Assembly (NCBI GenBank): GCA_016285885.1 | Contig: JAEERP010000002.1 | Location: 124,001 to 188,000, forward strand | Direction: 5' to 3' | Length of the DNA stretch: 64,000 nt | Origin: Paludibacteraceae bacterium | GTDB taxonomy: Bacteria; Bacteroidota; Bacteroidia; Bacteroidales; Paludibacteraceae | Part shown: positions 25,277 to 34,652 of the stretch, piece after piece | How positions within the stretch are numbered: position 1 is the stretch's first letter | How the letters are laid out: each line of letters starts with the position of its first letter | The notes under the pieces: generated by a model | The model's input: the letters and a program-made list of their open reading frames with translations, nothing else | Databases searched by the model: none | What the model was told of the DNA's origin: nothing | Made by a program: the position numbers and the translations under genes

Positions 25277-27070
25277 ATGAGTTTAGAAAAGTCTTTGGTC
25301 CAATCTGTGAAAAAAGCGGTTGAGACACTCTATGGTGAGACCGTTGACGAGAAAACGGTTCAGTTGCAGGTTACGCGTAAGGATTTTGAGGGCGACATGA
25401 CCCTCGTTGTCTTCCCGTTTTTGAAAATGTCTAAGAAAAAGCCGGAGGAGACTGCGGCTGAAATTGGTGACGAACTGGTTAAAATAGATGCCGCGGTTGA
25501 AAAATACAACGTGATCAAGGGCTTCCTGAACTTGTCCATCTCGAAAAGCAATTGGGTGTCCCAATTGAACGCCATGCTTGCCGACGATAAGTTTGGCACG
25601 AAGGAGGTGAAGCCAGATGCGCCGCTTTTCATGGTCGAGTATTCTTCCCCTAATACGAATAAGCCTTTGCACCTCGGCCACGTCCGTAACAATTTGCTGG
25701 GATATAGTTTGTGCAAGATACTGGAAGCGAACGGATTGAGGGTGGTGAAGACGAATATCGTGAACGACCGCGGTATTCATATCTGCAAGTCCATGCTGGC
25801 ATGGAAACTATTTGGGAACGGTGAGACACCTGCCTCTTCCGGTAAAAAAGGTGACCATTTGGTGGGTGATTACTATGTGAAATTTGACAAGGAATACAAA
25901 CAGCAGGTGAATGAGCTCATGGCGCAGGGCAAATCGGAAGAGGATGCGAAGCGTGAAGCTCCGTTGATGGTTGAGGCCCAATCCATGCTGAAGAAATGGG
26001 AGGATGGGGATCCGGAAGTGCGTAAACTCTGGAACATGATGAACGAGTGGGTGTATGCAGGTTTCGACGAGACCTACAAACGCTTGGGCGTCGGTTTTGA
26101 TAAGATATATTATGAATCACAGACCTATTTGGATGGAAAGGCGAAGGTGAACGAGGGACTCGAGTCCGGTGCGTTCTATCGTCGTCCGGATGGTTCTGTT
26201 TGGGCGGATTTGACCCAAAACGGCTTGGATGAGAAATTGTTGCTCCGTTCAGATGGCACATCCGTCTATATGACCCAGGATATTGGTACCGCTACGCAGC
26301 GTTTCAATGAATATGACATCAGTAAGATGATCTATGTTGTTGGTAATGAGCAGAATTACCACTTCCAAGTCCTCTCTATCTTGTTGGATCGTCTAGGGTT
26401 CTCTTGGGGAAAGGATTTGGTGCATTTCTCCTATGGAATGGTGGAACTTCCAGAGGGAAAGATGAAATCGAGGGAAGGAACAGTTGTGGATGCTGATGAC
26501 CTTATGGATGAGATGATTAGCTCGGCGAAGGAGGTTTCGCGCGAGTTGGGCAAGCTGGATGGAATGTCCGCCTCTGAGATCGAGGACATCGCTCGAATCT
26601 GTGGCTTGGGTGCCCTGAAATATTTCATACTCAAGGTGGATCCCCGCAAGAATATGCTCTTCAACCCGAAGGAGTCCATCGATTTCAACGGAAACACGGG
26701 TCCGTTTATCCAATATACCCATGCCCGTATCTGCTCCGTCTTGCGGAAGGCTGCGGAGAGCAACATCCAATTGCCGAACGAGCTCCCTGCGGATTTGAAC
26801 ATATCCGAGGTGGAGTCGAACTTGATACAGACGTTGTCGAACTTCCCGGAGGTGGTCGCTCAGGCGGGAGCGGAGTATAGTCCGGCCCTTATTGCGAACT
26901 ACGTCTATGAGTTGGTGAAACAGTATAATTCATTCTATCACGACTTCTCCATTTTGAAGGAGAAAGAGATCCAATTGGCTCAATTCCGCCTTCTCCTTTC
27001 CAAAAAAGTGGCCGCTGTCGTCAAGACGGGTATGTCCTTGTTGGGCATCGAGGTGCCAGAAAGAATGTAA
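25277..27070 (+). CDS. argS: Arginine-tRNA ligase
   Basis: 597 residues from the ATG at 25277; the frame is open further upstream to a TTG at 25202, but MSLEKSLVQSV is the usual start of the N-terminal Add-1 domain and a -7 box (TATTTTTG, 25162-25169) sits upstream. The HIGH motif is HLGH within SPNTNKPLHLGHVRNN, and the KMSK-equivalent loop is GKMKSREGTVV. The C-terminal anticodon-binding DALR domain ends in MSLLGIEVPERM, a common ArgS ending. It charges tRNA-Arg. Class I synthetase, full length. Confidence 0.97.
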   Translation: MSLEKSLVQSVKKAVETLYGETVDEKTVQLQVTRKDFEGDMTLVVFPFLKMSKKKPEETAAEIGDELVKIDAAVEKYNVIKGFLNLSISKSNWVSQLNAMLADDKFGTKEVKPDAPLFMVEYSSPNTNKPLHLGHVRNNLLGYSLCKILEANGLRVVKTNIVNDRGIHICKSMLAWKLFGNGETPASSGKKGDHLVGDYYVKFDKEYKQQVNELMAQGKSEEDAKREAPLMVEAQSMLKKWEDGDPEVRKLWNMMNEWVYAGFDETYKRLGVGFDKIYYESQTYLDGKAKVNEGLESGAFYRRPDGSVWADLTQNGLDEKLLLRSDGTSVYMTQDIGTATQRFNEYDISKMIYVVGNEQNYHFQVLSILLDRLGFSWGKDLVHFSYGMVELPEGKMKSREGTVVDADDLMDEMISSAKEVSRELGKLDGMSASEIEDIARICGLGALKYFILKVDPRKNMLFNPKESIDFNGNTGPFIQYTHARICSVLRKAAESNIQLPNELPADLNISEVESNLIQTLSNFPEVVAQAGAEYSPALIANYVYELVKQYNSFYHDFSILKEKEIQLAQFRLLLSKKVAAVVKTGMSLLGIEVPERM

Positions 27071-27114
27071 TGTCTTTGCATATAGCAATTGTCACTGACA
27101 TTTGTTAACTGTAA

Positions 27115-27149
27115 AATGTCTGTCCATGAATTTTGGGCGGACATTTTTC
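27115..27149 (+). terminator. Possible terminator after argS
   Basis: AAATGTC (27115-27121) pairs with GACATTT (27141-27147) across a 19-base loop that can pair partly, followed by TTTTT. Weaker than the other terminators in the window. Nothing else is apparent between argS and the T9SS gene at 27367. Confidence 0.4.
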
Positions 27150-27366
27150 GCATTTATTCGTATGAGTGTCAGTTAGGTAGCTTTTTTTTGCTTTTATTGC
27201 CTTATTGGGTCAAAAATTTTGTTAAAAAAATTTCGTTGTTAAAAAAAAATTTAGCATATTTGCGTATGGCGAACCAGAAATGTGCTCTATAGGTAGAAAG
27301 TGTTGATGGTAAACTGTAAGGTTTTATGATATAGTATATGTTTATACACTGAAGATTTGTCGAATT

Positions 27367-30081
27367 ATGAGGAGAAGAATTTACATATTATTTTTGATGA
27401 CGGTCGCATTGTTTTTTGTGACTGAGGCGGGGGCAGAGACCTTTTGGAAAAGGGTTTACTATAATGATTATGGGGGGAACTCCGCGAACGATCCGTGGAT
27501 TGGTAATCCGCTAGGTGAGGGGGAAACTTTCCAATCTCTCGAGTTTGATGAAACTGCACAGTGGGGGTATTGCATTTTGAAACACTTTGACAATAATTCC
27601 AACTGGTATAATGGTGGAGATCATACTTTCCCTGATAATCGTGAAATAGGTTATTTCCTGCTCATCAATCCGGATAATACGGATAAGGAGGTTGTGGCAT
27701 ACAAAACCAGGCTGGATGGCTTGTGTAGGGGTGTGAGATTCCGATTCACTGCATATGTGGCCAACATGGTTATGCCAGGAAAGAACGGTGATGGTGATCC
27801 GCCGGTATTGGCTGTGGGTGTGTACGAAGGGGATTCTCCAACAGTGAGGGTCTCTCAGAATGCTTATTCCGTCATGACGGTTCCTGTTTCAGACCATAGC
27901 CCGTCAAGGTCAGACTTGGAGTGGAACAAGTTGTCCCTGGATTTCGTGATGAATTCTGATAGGGATTATGCTTACTTCATCGTTTCCATGGTTCAGCCTG
28001 CCACAATGGGTTGGGATTTTGCCATAGATGATATCACTGTCGAGGTGGAGCAGCCGGTGGTGGAGATCTCTCATACCGACATTTTTTATGATGATCCTTT
28101 GACATTGAGCGCCAGCTTTGACAACAATGGATTCTTCTCGGATATGAATAATGTCGAATATAGTTGGGAGTACAGCCCGGACGGAAGCAATTACTCTCCT
28201 TTGAAAACAGACAGCTATACTAGGGATAAAAATTTCTCATATACGATTGACCACTTTAACAAAGCTCAGCATAATGGATATTATCGTGTCAGAATTGGCG
28301 AGAGTGGAAATCTGGATTCGGAAGTTTGTTCTTTGGTGAAGGAATTCCAAATTCATGAGACGAGAGACCAGAAGAAGGTCGTGTTGTGTGCGGGTGAGGT
28401 TGCCACCATGGATGATGGTACGGTATTGGACGCTAGTCTCTTCCAAACAGGTGACGTGAAGAAAAGTGGTGATATCTACTACTATATCACCGTGAAGGAA
28501 CCTAAGAAGGAAAAGAAGGACGATGAGTATTTGTGTATTGATCGTGTCTATAATGGTATAGCGTTGGATCCTCAAGGCCAGCCTTATAAGGGACAGTCCT
28601 TCTCGTCGCCACAAGACATTCCTGTGACAATGATTTATATGGACGATCAAAATCACTGCATCGACTCTGTTGAGTCTTGGACGATTGTCGTTACAGAGGA
28701 GCGAGTAGTGGCTCGTGGCGATAAGGTCATTTGTCAGGGCGAGGAAGTGTACGGAAAGACCTATGACACGGCGGGTCAATTCTCTGTGAAGGAGAATGAT
28801 GAAAATGGTGATTGTATCATATATGAGTATGATGTGACGGTTAACCCTACTTATGACAGGACGGAAACGGTTTATCTTTGCCAAGGCGCAACATTTAACG
28901 GAAGAGCGTATAATGAGACGGGAGGTCCATTCTATGACTCTCAAACCTTGAAGACGAAGAATTGTGGCTGCGATAGCGTGGTGGGCTACACCATCTATGT
29001 GACGGGTAAGACGTACACCTATTTGGACCCTGTGACGATTTGTTATGGTGAATCGTTTGTCTTTGATGGGGTAACCTATACAGATCCGGGCGTTTACACT
29101 CTTGAGAAGTCATTCCCGACTTCAGGCTGCGATAGCGTCGTGCAACAAAAGTTGACCATATTGGATAAATATGACAATAAGGATAACCCAATCGACACGC
29201 TGATTTGCTACGATTCGAAACTCTTCGGTGTGCCTTATCCTAATCCTACTACAACGCCTATCTTGGTGCGCGATCCTAAGACGTATACTTCCGTTACGGG
29301 TTGTGATAGTATTGTATGGTTTAGTTTGACGGTGTTGCAGATTCAGTTGAAACTGGAGATCAAGTCTGATAGGAATACGGTATGTAGGGGTGAGGAGGTT
29401 GAAATCTATATCAAGGAGTTGAGACCTAAGAATGTCCCTTACACTTGGTTCCCTGAATTGGGAGGTTCTAGTACGACGAAGAAGGTGTTCACGCCTACGG
29501 GTGATTTGGATTGTGTGGTGCGGGCGGAACGTGTCATTGACGCGACTTCGACGTGTGTCTCTACCGATACGATTCATGTCTTCGTGAGGGAAGCTCCTGT
29601 GTTGGAAATCGATTCGATCAATCAGAAGGAGAATGTCGTCGCCTATAGGGTGACTGGCGGAACGGAACCTTATCAGATATTCTTGGACAAAGACAATGTG
29701 GGTTCTGATCCTGTTGGTGAATTGCATGATTCCCCTATCGGTACCCATAAGTTGGTCGCTATGGATGTGAATGAGTGCTCGGATGGTGCTTACTTCGACA
29801 TTACGCCGGTCCCAGTTACTCCTTCGGAATATTTCACGCCTAACAACGATGGCTTGAACGATGTCTGGACAATTGAGAACATCGATGTGTACCCTAGATG
29901 TAATGTTAAGATATATGATCGTTCGGGTCGTGTAGTGTACAATGCGGATGCTTATGATAATACGACAGGGTGGGATGGAACGTATCTCGGGAAACCTCTT
30001 CCGTCATCCGACTATTGGTATTTGATTAACCTTCCGGAGTCTGATATCCAGTTGATGGGCCACTTCACACTGATTCGATGA
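27367..30081 (+). CDS. T9SS type B sorting-domain surface protein
   Basis: 904 residues. Signal peptide about 1-24. Residues about 27-230 form a domain starting WKRVYYNDYGGNSANDPW that recurs in the 316-residue neighbour and twice in the 1624-residue protein; an Ig-like segment follows (about 235-325). Residues about 340-650 hold roughly 50-residue repeats of the pattern ICxGxSY...G.Y...GCDSVV. The C-terminus is a gliding-motility-associated (CHU_C, type B) sorting domain: YFTPNNDGLNDVWTIENIDV, KIYDRSGRVVY, GWDGTYLGKPLPSSDYWY and GHFTLIR. Such proteins are exported by the T9SS and attached to or released from the surface; an adhesin role is inferred. Confidence 0.85.
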   Translation: MRRRIYILFLMTVALFFVTEAGAETFWKRVYYNDYGGNSANDPWIGNPLGEGETFQSLEFDETAQWGYCILKHFDNNSNWYNGGDHTFPDNREIGYFLLINPDNTDKEVVAYKTRLDGLCRGVRFRFTAYVANMVMPGKNGDGDPPVLAVGVYEGDSPTVRVSQNAYSVMTVPVSDHSPSRSDLEWNKLSLDFVMNSDRDYAYFIVSMVQPATMGWDFAIDDITVEVEQPVVEISHTDIFYDDPLTLSASFDNNGFFSDMNNVEYSWEYSPDGSNYSPLKTDSYTRDKNFSYTIDHFNKAQHNGYYRVRIGESGNLDSEVCSLVKEFQIHETRDQKKVVLCAGEVATMDDGTVLDASLFQTGDVKKSGDIYYYITVKEPKKEKKDDEYLCIDRVYNGIALDPQGQPYKGQSFSSPQDIPVTMIYMDDQNHCIDSVESWTIVVTEERVVARGDKVICQGEEVYGKTYDTAGQFSVKENDENGDCIIYEYDVTVNPTYDRTETVYLCQGATFNGRAYNETGGPFYDSQTLKTKNCGCDSVVGYTIYVTGKTYTYLDPVTICYGESFVFDGVTYTDPGVYTLEKSFPTSGCDSVVQQKLTILDKYDNKDNPIDTLICYDSKLFGVPYPNPTTTPILVRDPKTYTSVTGCDSIVWFSLTVLQIQLKLEIKSDRNTVCRGEEVEIYIKELRPKNVPYTWFPELGGSSTTKKVFTPTGDLDCVVRAERVIDATSTCVSTDTIHVFVREAPVLEIDSINQKENVVAYRVTGGTEPYQIFLDKDNVGSDPVGELHDSPIGTHKLVAMDVNECSDGAYFDITPVPVTPSEYFTPNNDGLNDVWTIENIDVYPRCNVKIYDRSGRVVYNADAYDNTTGWDGTYLGKPLPSSDYWYLINLPESDIQLMGHFTLIR

Positions 30082-30128
30082 TTATAGAGTTTTGAACTGT
30101 TAACTTTCAATCAATATAAATTTTAATT

Positions 30129-30578
30129 ATGTCTCAGTTATCGGATTTGATTTTGAAGCAAGTTGCTTCTGCCGCTGCGGGAAGTAATTTGGGTAACAAT
30201 GTCTTGAATGGTTTGTCTGATTCAATTGTGAATAGCCTTAAGCAAACCGCAACTTCCAAAGGTGGTGTTGAACAATTGATGGCTTTGTTCACTGGCAAGA
30301 CTTCTGCCGCAAATAGTTCGGTGACAGCTTTGGCTTCTCAGATTTTCACATCTCAGTTCGCCAGCAAGTTGGGTCTTTCCTCTTCTGCTTCCTCTTCAGC
30401 CACAAGTTTGATTCCAACGATCATAGGTGGCCTTGTGTCTGCCGTATTGTCTAAAAAGACAGGTGGTTTGGACCTTACGTCCATCCTCTCATCTTTGGGT
30501 GCGGCTTCAGGTAACTCTACGGCTAGTAAGTTGGGCTATATCGCTGGCACGTTGGGTAAGTTGTTCAAGAAGAAATAA
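30129..30578 (+). CDS. Small Ala/Ser-rich protein of unknown function
   Basis: 149 residues, no signal peptide. The sequence is rich in Ala, Ser, Leu and Gly, with amphipathic stretches (LSDLILKQVASAAAGSNLGN; SLIPTIIGGLVSAVLSKK) and a Lys-rich end (GKLFKKK). I do not recognise it; composition is loosely like DUF937/YidB-type small proteins. It sits 47 bases after the T9SS type B gene on the same strand and has its own terminator, so it may be co-transcribed with that gene. Confidence 0.75.
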   Translation: MSQLSDLILKQVASAAAGSNLGNNVLNGLSDSIVNSLKQTATSKGGVEQLMALFTGKTSAANSSVTALASQIFTSQFASKLGLSSSASSSATSLIPTIIGGLVSAVLSKKTGGLDLTSILSSLGAASGNSTASKLGYIAGTLGKLFKKK

Positions 30579-30594
30579 TTTTTTTGATATGGGA

Positions 30595-30628
30595 AAGAGC
30601 ACATTGATTCGAATGTGCTCTTTTTTGC
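30595..30628 (+). terminator. Rho-independent terminator after the Ala/Ser-rich protein gene
   Basis: AAGAGCACATT (30595-30605) and AATGTGCTCTT (30612-30622) form an 11-bp perfect stem with a 6-base loop, followed by T residues. Confidence 0.9.
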
Positions 30629-30753
30629 CCAATATTTTCTGGCCTGCTTGTGCTGGGATTTTCTTTCGCTTTTAGGGTGGCTTTGTAAGAATTTTTTAGA
30701 ATAATCCTGTTGAGGATTAGTGTTATATAATATGGGTTAAAATCATTTATGTT

Positions 30754-31704
30754 ATGAAAGGAAAATGTTACGCTTTATTGGTGTCACTTGCTTTATTTTC
30801 TGCCATTGAGGCCAGCGCAGGTGAATGGGAAAGAGTCTATTACAGCGATTTCGGAGGCAACTCAGCTACGGATCCGCATTTAGGTCCTGAGTTGACACAG
30901 GACGAGATGTGTAATGATCTCGAGTATGATACCCGTCTATTGAGTGGGTATCTCATCACGAAATATTGGGAAGGAGCCGACTATCATTCTTGGTACAATG
31001 GAGGAGATCACACATCCCCAGATGACAAGGAGATTGGCTATTTCATGGCCGTCAATCCTGATAGCCGGGATGGGGCGGTGCCCGTATATAGAGTAAAACA
31101 GGAGAATCTATGTAAGGGTACGAAGTTCCGTTTCACGGCATATGTAGCCAACTTGACTCGTCCGGATGATATTAGTGCGTCAGAGGTTCCTCCTGTATTG
31201 TTTCTTGGTGTCTATAATGGTCCTGAACCGAAAACACGGGTTGCCGAATATGCATATGCCATGATGACGATTTCCTCTGATGAACATGATGCTAACGCAA
31301 CCTCTTTGAATTGGCAAAAAATGTCCATCGAGTTCACGCTGAATTCGGATATGGATTTCGCTTATTTCATCGTGGGAATGCAAAACCCAGAGGCAAATGG
31401 CTTCGATTTTGCTATTGATGACATCTCCATTGAAATGGAGCGATTTGAGGTGACTGGCGCCCTGTCATCGAATAAGGCGGACAATCTTTCCTTCTTCGAG
31501 GAGGGTGGATCCCTTCATGTCCAGAATGTGGGTGGAATATTCTCTTACAGCATCTCGGACCTCACCGGCAAATCGATGGTCTCCGGTAGTACTGCCAATG
31601 GCATGATTCCAGTCTCAAACCTTCAACCGGGAGCCTATTTGGTGACGATATCCGTGAATGGAGAAAAACGTGTGGAAAGGATTTTGTTGACAGGTTCAAA
31701 GTGA
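30754..31704 (+). CDS. T9SS type A sorting-domain surface protein
   Basis: 316 residues. Signal peptide about 1-23. Residues about 24-228 form the same domain as the N-terminus of the 904-residue protein: WERVYYSDFGGNSATDPHLG, SWYNGGDHTSPDDKEIGYF, KFRFTAYVANLTRPDD and FDFAIDDISIEME line up closely. The C-terminus is a compact type A sorting-like domain (LSFFEEGGSLHVQN, YSISDLTGKSM, PVSNLQPGAYLVTI, ERILLTGSK). So one domain is exported with either a type A or a type B signal. Function unknown; ligand binding by a jelly-roll-like fold is a guess from the beta-rich pattern. Confidence 0.78.
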   Translation: MKGKCYALLVSLALFSAIEASAGEWERVYYSDFGGNSATDPHLGPELTQDEMCNDLEYDTRLLSGYLITKYWEGADYHSWYNGGDHTSPDDKEIGYFMAVNPDSRDGAVPVYRVKQENLCKGTKFRFTAYVANLTRPDDISASEVPPVLFLGVYNGPEPKTRVAEYAYAMMTISSDEHDANATSLNWQKMSIEFTLNSDMDFAYFIVGMQNPEANGFDFAIDDISIEMERFEVTGALSSNKADNLSFFEEGGSLHVQNVGGIFSYSISDLTGKSMVSGSTANGMIPVSNLQPGAYLVTISVNGEKRVERILLTGSK

Positions 31705-31728
31705 TTTAGATGGTTTAGCCAAGGATAT

Positions 31729-31764
31729 AAAAAAGCCCCGTCGCATGATTGTGACGGGGCTTTT
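31729..31764. terminator. Bidirectional terminator between the T9SS gene and valS
   Basis: AAGCCCCGTC (31733-31742) pairs with GACGGGGCTT (31753-31762); A-run on the left (31729-31734) and TTTT on the right (31761-31764) allow termination in both directions. It serves the convergent 316-residue protein gene and valS. Confidence 0.88.
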
Positions 31765-31783
31765 CGTATGATATGCGTCGTTG

Positions 31784-34465
31784 TTATTTCAACTTTGCGA
31801 TGTTCTCTTTCAACGTGGCGATCTTGCTCTCTGCGTCAGACTTCTTCTTACGCTCTTTCTCCACGATTTCGGGCTTGGCATTGGCCACGAACCTTTCGTT
31901 GCCCAATTTCTTCTCCACGCTGGCGAGGAATCCTTCCAAGTACTTGATCTCCTCTTCCATCTTCGTGATCTCCTCCTCCACATTGATGTTATTGCCCAAT
32001 GGAATGGAGATCTCTATGGTGCCGACCATGAAGGTGGCCGCCGTGCCGCTGATCTCGTCGGTCGTCTCGGCGATCGTGCTGATGTTGGCGAGCTTTTGGA
32101 TGATGCTGTTGTTCTTGTCGTCGAAACCTTCTCCTCTGTGGTAGAGCTCGAATGTCTCCTTCGGGCTAATGCCTTTGCTTGCCCTCACGTTACGGATGCC
32201 TGCGATGATTCCCTTGGTGATCTCCATACGGTTGATGTTCTTCTCGCAGTACTCATCCGCTTTAGGAAGCAGGCTGACCATGATACTGTCTTTCTGATCA
32301 CGCTCTTTGATGTTTTGGTAGAGCTCTTCCGTGATGAAAGGCATGAATGGGTGCAACAGCTTCAGCAACGTCTCGAAGTACTCTAATGTGGCCTCGTAGG
32401 TCGCCTTGTCGATTGGCTGTTGGTAGGCTGGCTTCACCATCTCCAAGTACCAGGAAGAGAACTCGTCCCAGAAGAGTTTGTAAACGGCCATCAACGCCTC
32501 GCTTACCCTATATTTACTGAAACAATCATCTATCTCGGAGATTGTCTTGTTCAATTGTTGCTTGAACCATTTCACAGCCTTCTGTGCAGATTCAGGCTGC
32601 TCCAAGTCGGCTTTTACTTCCCATCCCTTTACCAGACGGAAAGCGTTCCAAATCTTGTTGTTGAAGTTACGCCCTTGCTCGCACAATGCCTCGTCGAAGA
32701 GGATGTCGTTACCAGGTTGTGCGGAGAGCATCATACCCATACGCACACCGTCGGCGCCGAAGCGGTCGATCAGGTCGAGCGGATCAGGTGAGTTACCCAA
32801 TGACTTGGACATCTTCCTTCCCAACTTGTCACGCACGATACCAGTGAAGTAGACGTTGCGGAAAGGCATGTCGCCCTCGTACTCGTAGCCCGCCATGATC
32901 ATACGCGCCACCCAGAAGAAGATGATGTCCGGACCGGTCACCAAGTCGCTGGTAGGGTAGTAGTATTTGATCTCCTCGTTGCCTGGATTGTTGATACCGT
33001 CGAAGAGGGAGATTGGCCACAACCAAGAAGAGAACCAAGTGTCCAAGCAATCCTCGTCTTGACGAAGGTCTTGGATGGTCAGGTTGTTGTTACCGCTCTT
33101 CTTCTTGGCCAATTCCAACGCCTTTTCTGGGGTATCCGCCACCACGTATCCGCCTTCAGGCAAGAAGTAGGCCGGGATGCGGTGTCCCCACCACAATTGA
33201 CGGCTGATACACCAGTCCTTGATGTTCTCCAACCAGTTGCGGTAAGTGTTCTTGTATTTGGCAGGATAGAACTTCAGTTCATCCTTCATCACTGGCTCCA
33301 AGGCGATTTTCGCCAAGTGCTCCATCTTGAGGAACCACTGCATGGAGAGCTTAGGCTCGATGACCACGTTGGTTCTTTCCGAGTAGCCTACCTTGTTGGT
33401 GTAGTCTTCCGTCTTCTCCAGCAGACCAGCTGCGGCCAAATCCTTCTCGATCTGCTTCCTGACATCGAAACGGTCTTGTCCGACGTACATGCCGGCCGCC
33501 TCGCTGAGGGTACCGTTATCGTTGAAGATATCTATCGTTTGGAGGTTATATTTCTCGCCCAACATGTAGTCGTTCACGTCGTGGGCAGGCGTCACCTTCA
33601 AGCAACCCGTACCGAACTCGATGTCCACGTATTCGTCCTCGATGACAGGGATGACACGGTTCACCAATGGCACGATCACCTTCTTGCCGGAGAGCCAACG
33701 GTTCTTCGGGTCTTTCGGGTTGATGCACATGGCGGTATCACCCATGATGGTCTCAGGACGGGTGGTAGCCACCACTGCGTAGCGTCCCTTCGCATCACGG
33801 TGTACGACTTCGCCTTCCGCACCGGTTTCACCCTTCAGGTCGTCGTCTGCGACGTAATACTTTAGATAGTAGAGTTTGCTGTGCTCCTCCTTATAGATCA
33901 CCTCCTCGTCCGAAAGGGCGGTCAGAGCCTTCGGGTCCCAGTTGACCATGCGCACGCCACGATAGATGAGACCTTTGTTGTAGAGGTCGCAGAAAACCTT
34001 GATGACGCTCTCGCTACGTTTCTCGTCCATGGTGAAGCCCGTACGGTCCCAATCGCAGGAAGCGCCCAGTTTCTTCAGTTGTTCGAGGATGATGCCACCG
34101 TGTTTGCGGGTCCACTCCCAAGCGTGCTCCAGGAACTGTTCGCGGGTGAGGTCCGTCTTCTTGATGCCCTCCTGCGCCAGTTTGTTCACCACCTTAGCTT
34201 CCGTGGCGATGGATGCGTGGTCGGTACCAGGCACCCAGCAAGCGTTCTTGCCCATCATGCGGGCACGGCGTACAAGGATATCTTGGATGGTGTTGTTCAG
34301 CATGTGACCCATGTGCAACACGCCCGTCACGTTCGGCGGAGGAATAACGATTGTATAGGGTTCGCGACCATCGGGCTTCGATTTGAAGAAGCCGTTATCC
34401 AACCAGTATTGGTACCACTTCGACTCCACGTCGGCAGGGTTGTACTTGCTTGCCAGTTCTTCCAT
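31784..34465 (-). CDS. valS: Valine-tRNA ligase
   Basis: 893 residues, full length. HIGH motif as HMGH in [19 protein letters not shown] in [17 protein letters not shown], the editing (CP1) domain between them, and the C-terminal coiled coil (from about 830, [20 protein letters not shown]). It charges tRNA-Val and edits mischarged Thr. Single gene with terminator shared with the convergent neighbour; TAACTTTG at 34511-34504 (minus strand) is a likely -7 box. Confidence 0.97.
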   Translation of the reverse strand: MEELASKYNPADVESKWYQYWLDNGFFKSKPDGREPYTIVIPPPNVTGVLHMGHMLNNTIQDILVRRARMMGKNACWVPGTDHASIATEAKVVNKLAQEGIKKTDLTREQFLEHAWEWTRKHGGIILEQLKKLGASCDWDRTGFTMDEKRSESVIKVFCDLYNKGLIYRGVRMVNWDPKALTALSDEEVIYKEEHSKLYYLKYYVADDDLKGETGAEGEVVHRDAKGRYAVVATTRPETIMGDTAMCINPKDPKNRWLSGKKVIVPLVNRVIPVIEDEYVDIEFGTGCLKVTPAHDVNDYMLGEKYNLQTIDIFNDNGTLSEAAGMYVGQDRFDVRKQIEKDLAAAGLLEKTEDYTNKVGYSERTNVVIEPKLSMQWFLKMEHLAKIALEPVMKDELKFYPAKYKNTYRNWLENIKDWCISRQLWWGHRIPAYFLPEGGYVVADTPEKALELAKKKSGNNNLTIQDLRQDEDCLDTWFSSWLWPISLFDGINNPGNEEIKYYYPTSDLVTGPDIIFFWVARMIMAGYEYEGDMPFRNVYFTGIVRDKLGRKMSKSLGNSPDPLDLIDRFGADGVRMGMMLSAQPGNDILFDEALCEQGRNFNNKIWNAFRLVKGWEVKADLEQPESAQKAVKWFKQQLNKTISEIDDCFSKYRVSEALMAVYKLFWDEFSSWYLEMVKPAYQQPIDKATYEATLEYFETLLKLLHPFMPFITEELYQNIKERDQKDSIMVSLLPKADEYCEKNINRMEITKGIIAGIRNVRASKGISPKETFELYHRGEGFDDKNNSIIQKLANISTIAETTDEISGTAATFMVGTIEISIPLGNNINVEEEITKMEEEIKYLEGFLASVEKKLGNERFVANAKPEIVEKERKKKSDAESKIATLKENIAKLK

Positions 34466-34556
34466 ATTGTATGTTACAAATTAATTCCGAATATTTTAGG
34501 GTGCAAAGTTAGTGAAAACAAATAGAAGTTTTGTGGTATGGCGTGATATTTGTGAG

Positions 34557-34596
34557 AAAAAACGAGGGGAGGCGCATTGTTTTGCGCATCCCCTCG
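34557..34596 (-). terminator. Rho-independent terminator after the C25 protease gene
   Basis: A 14-bp stem with one G-T pair (arms 34563-34576 and 34583-34596) followed on the minus strand by six T (34562-34557). Confidence 0.88.
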
Positions 34597-34652
34597 TCCG
34601 TTTGGTAAGAATCTGTAACCTTTTCAGGCTACTTTAATCCTTGATGCATGTC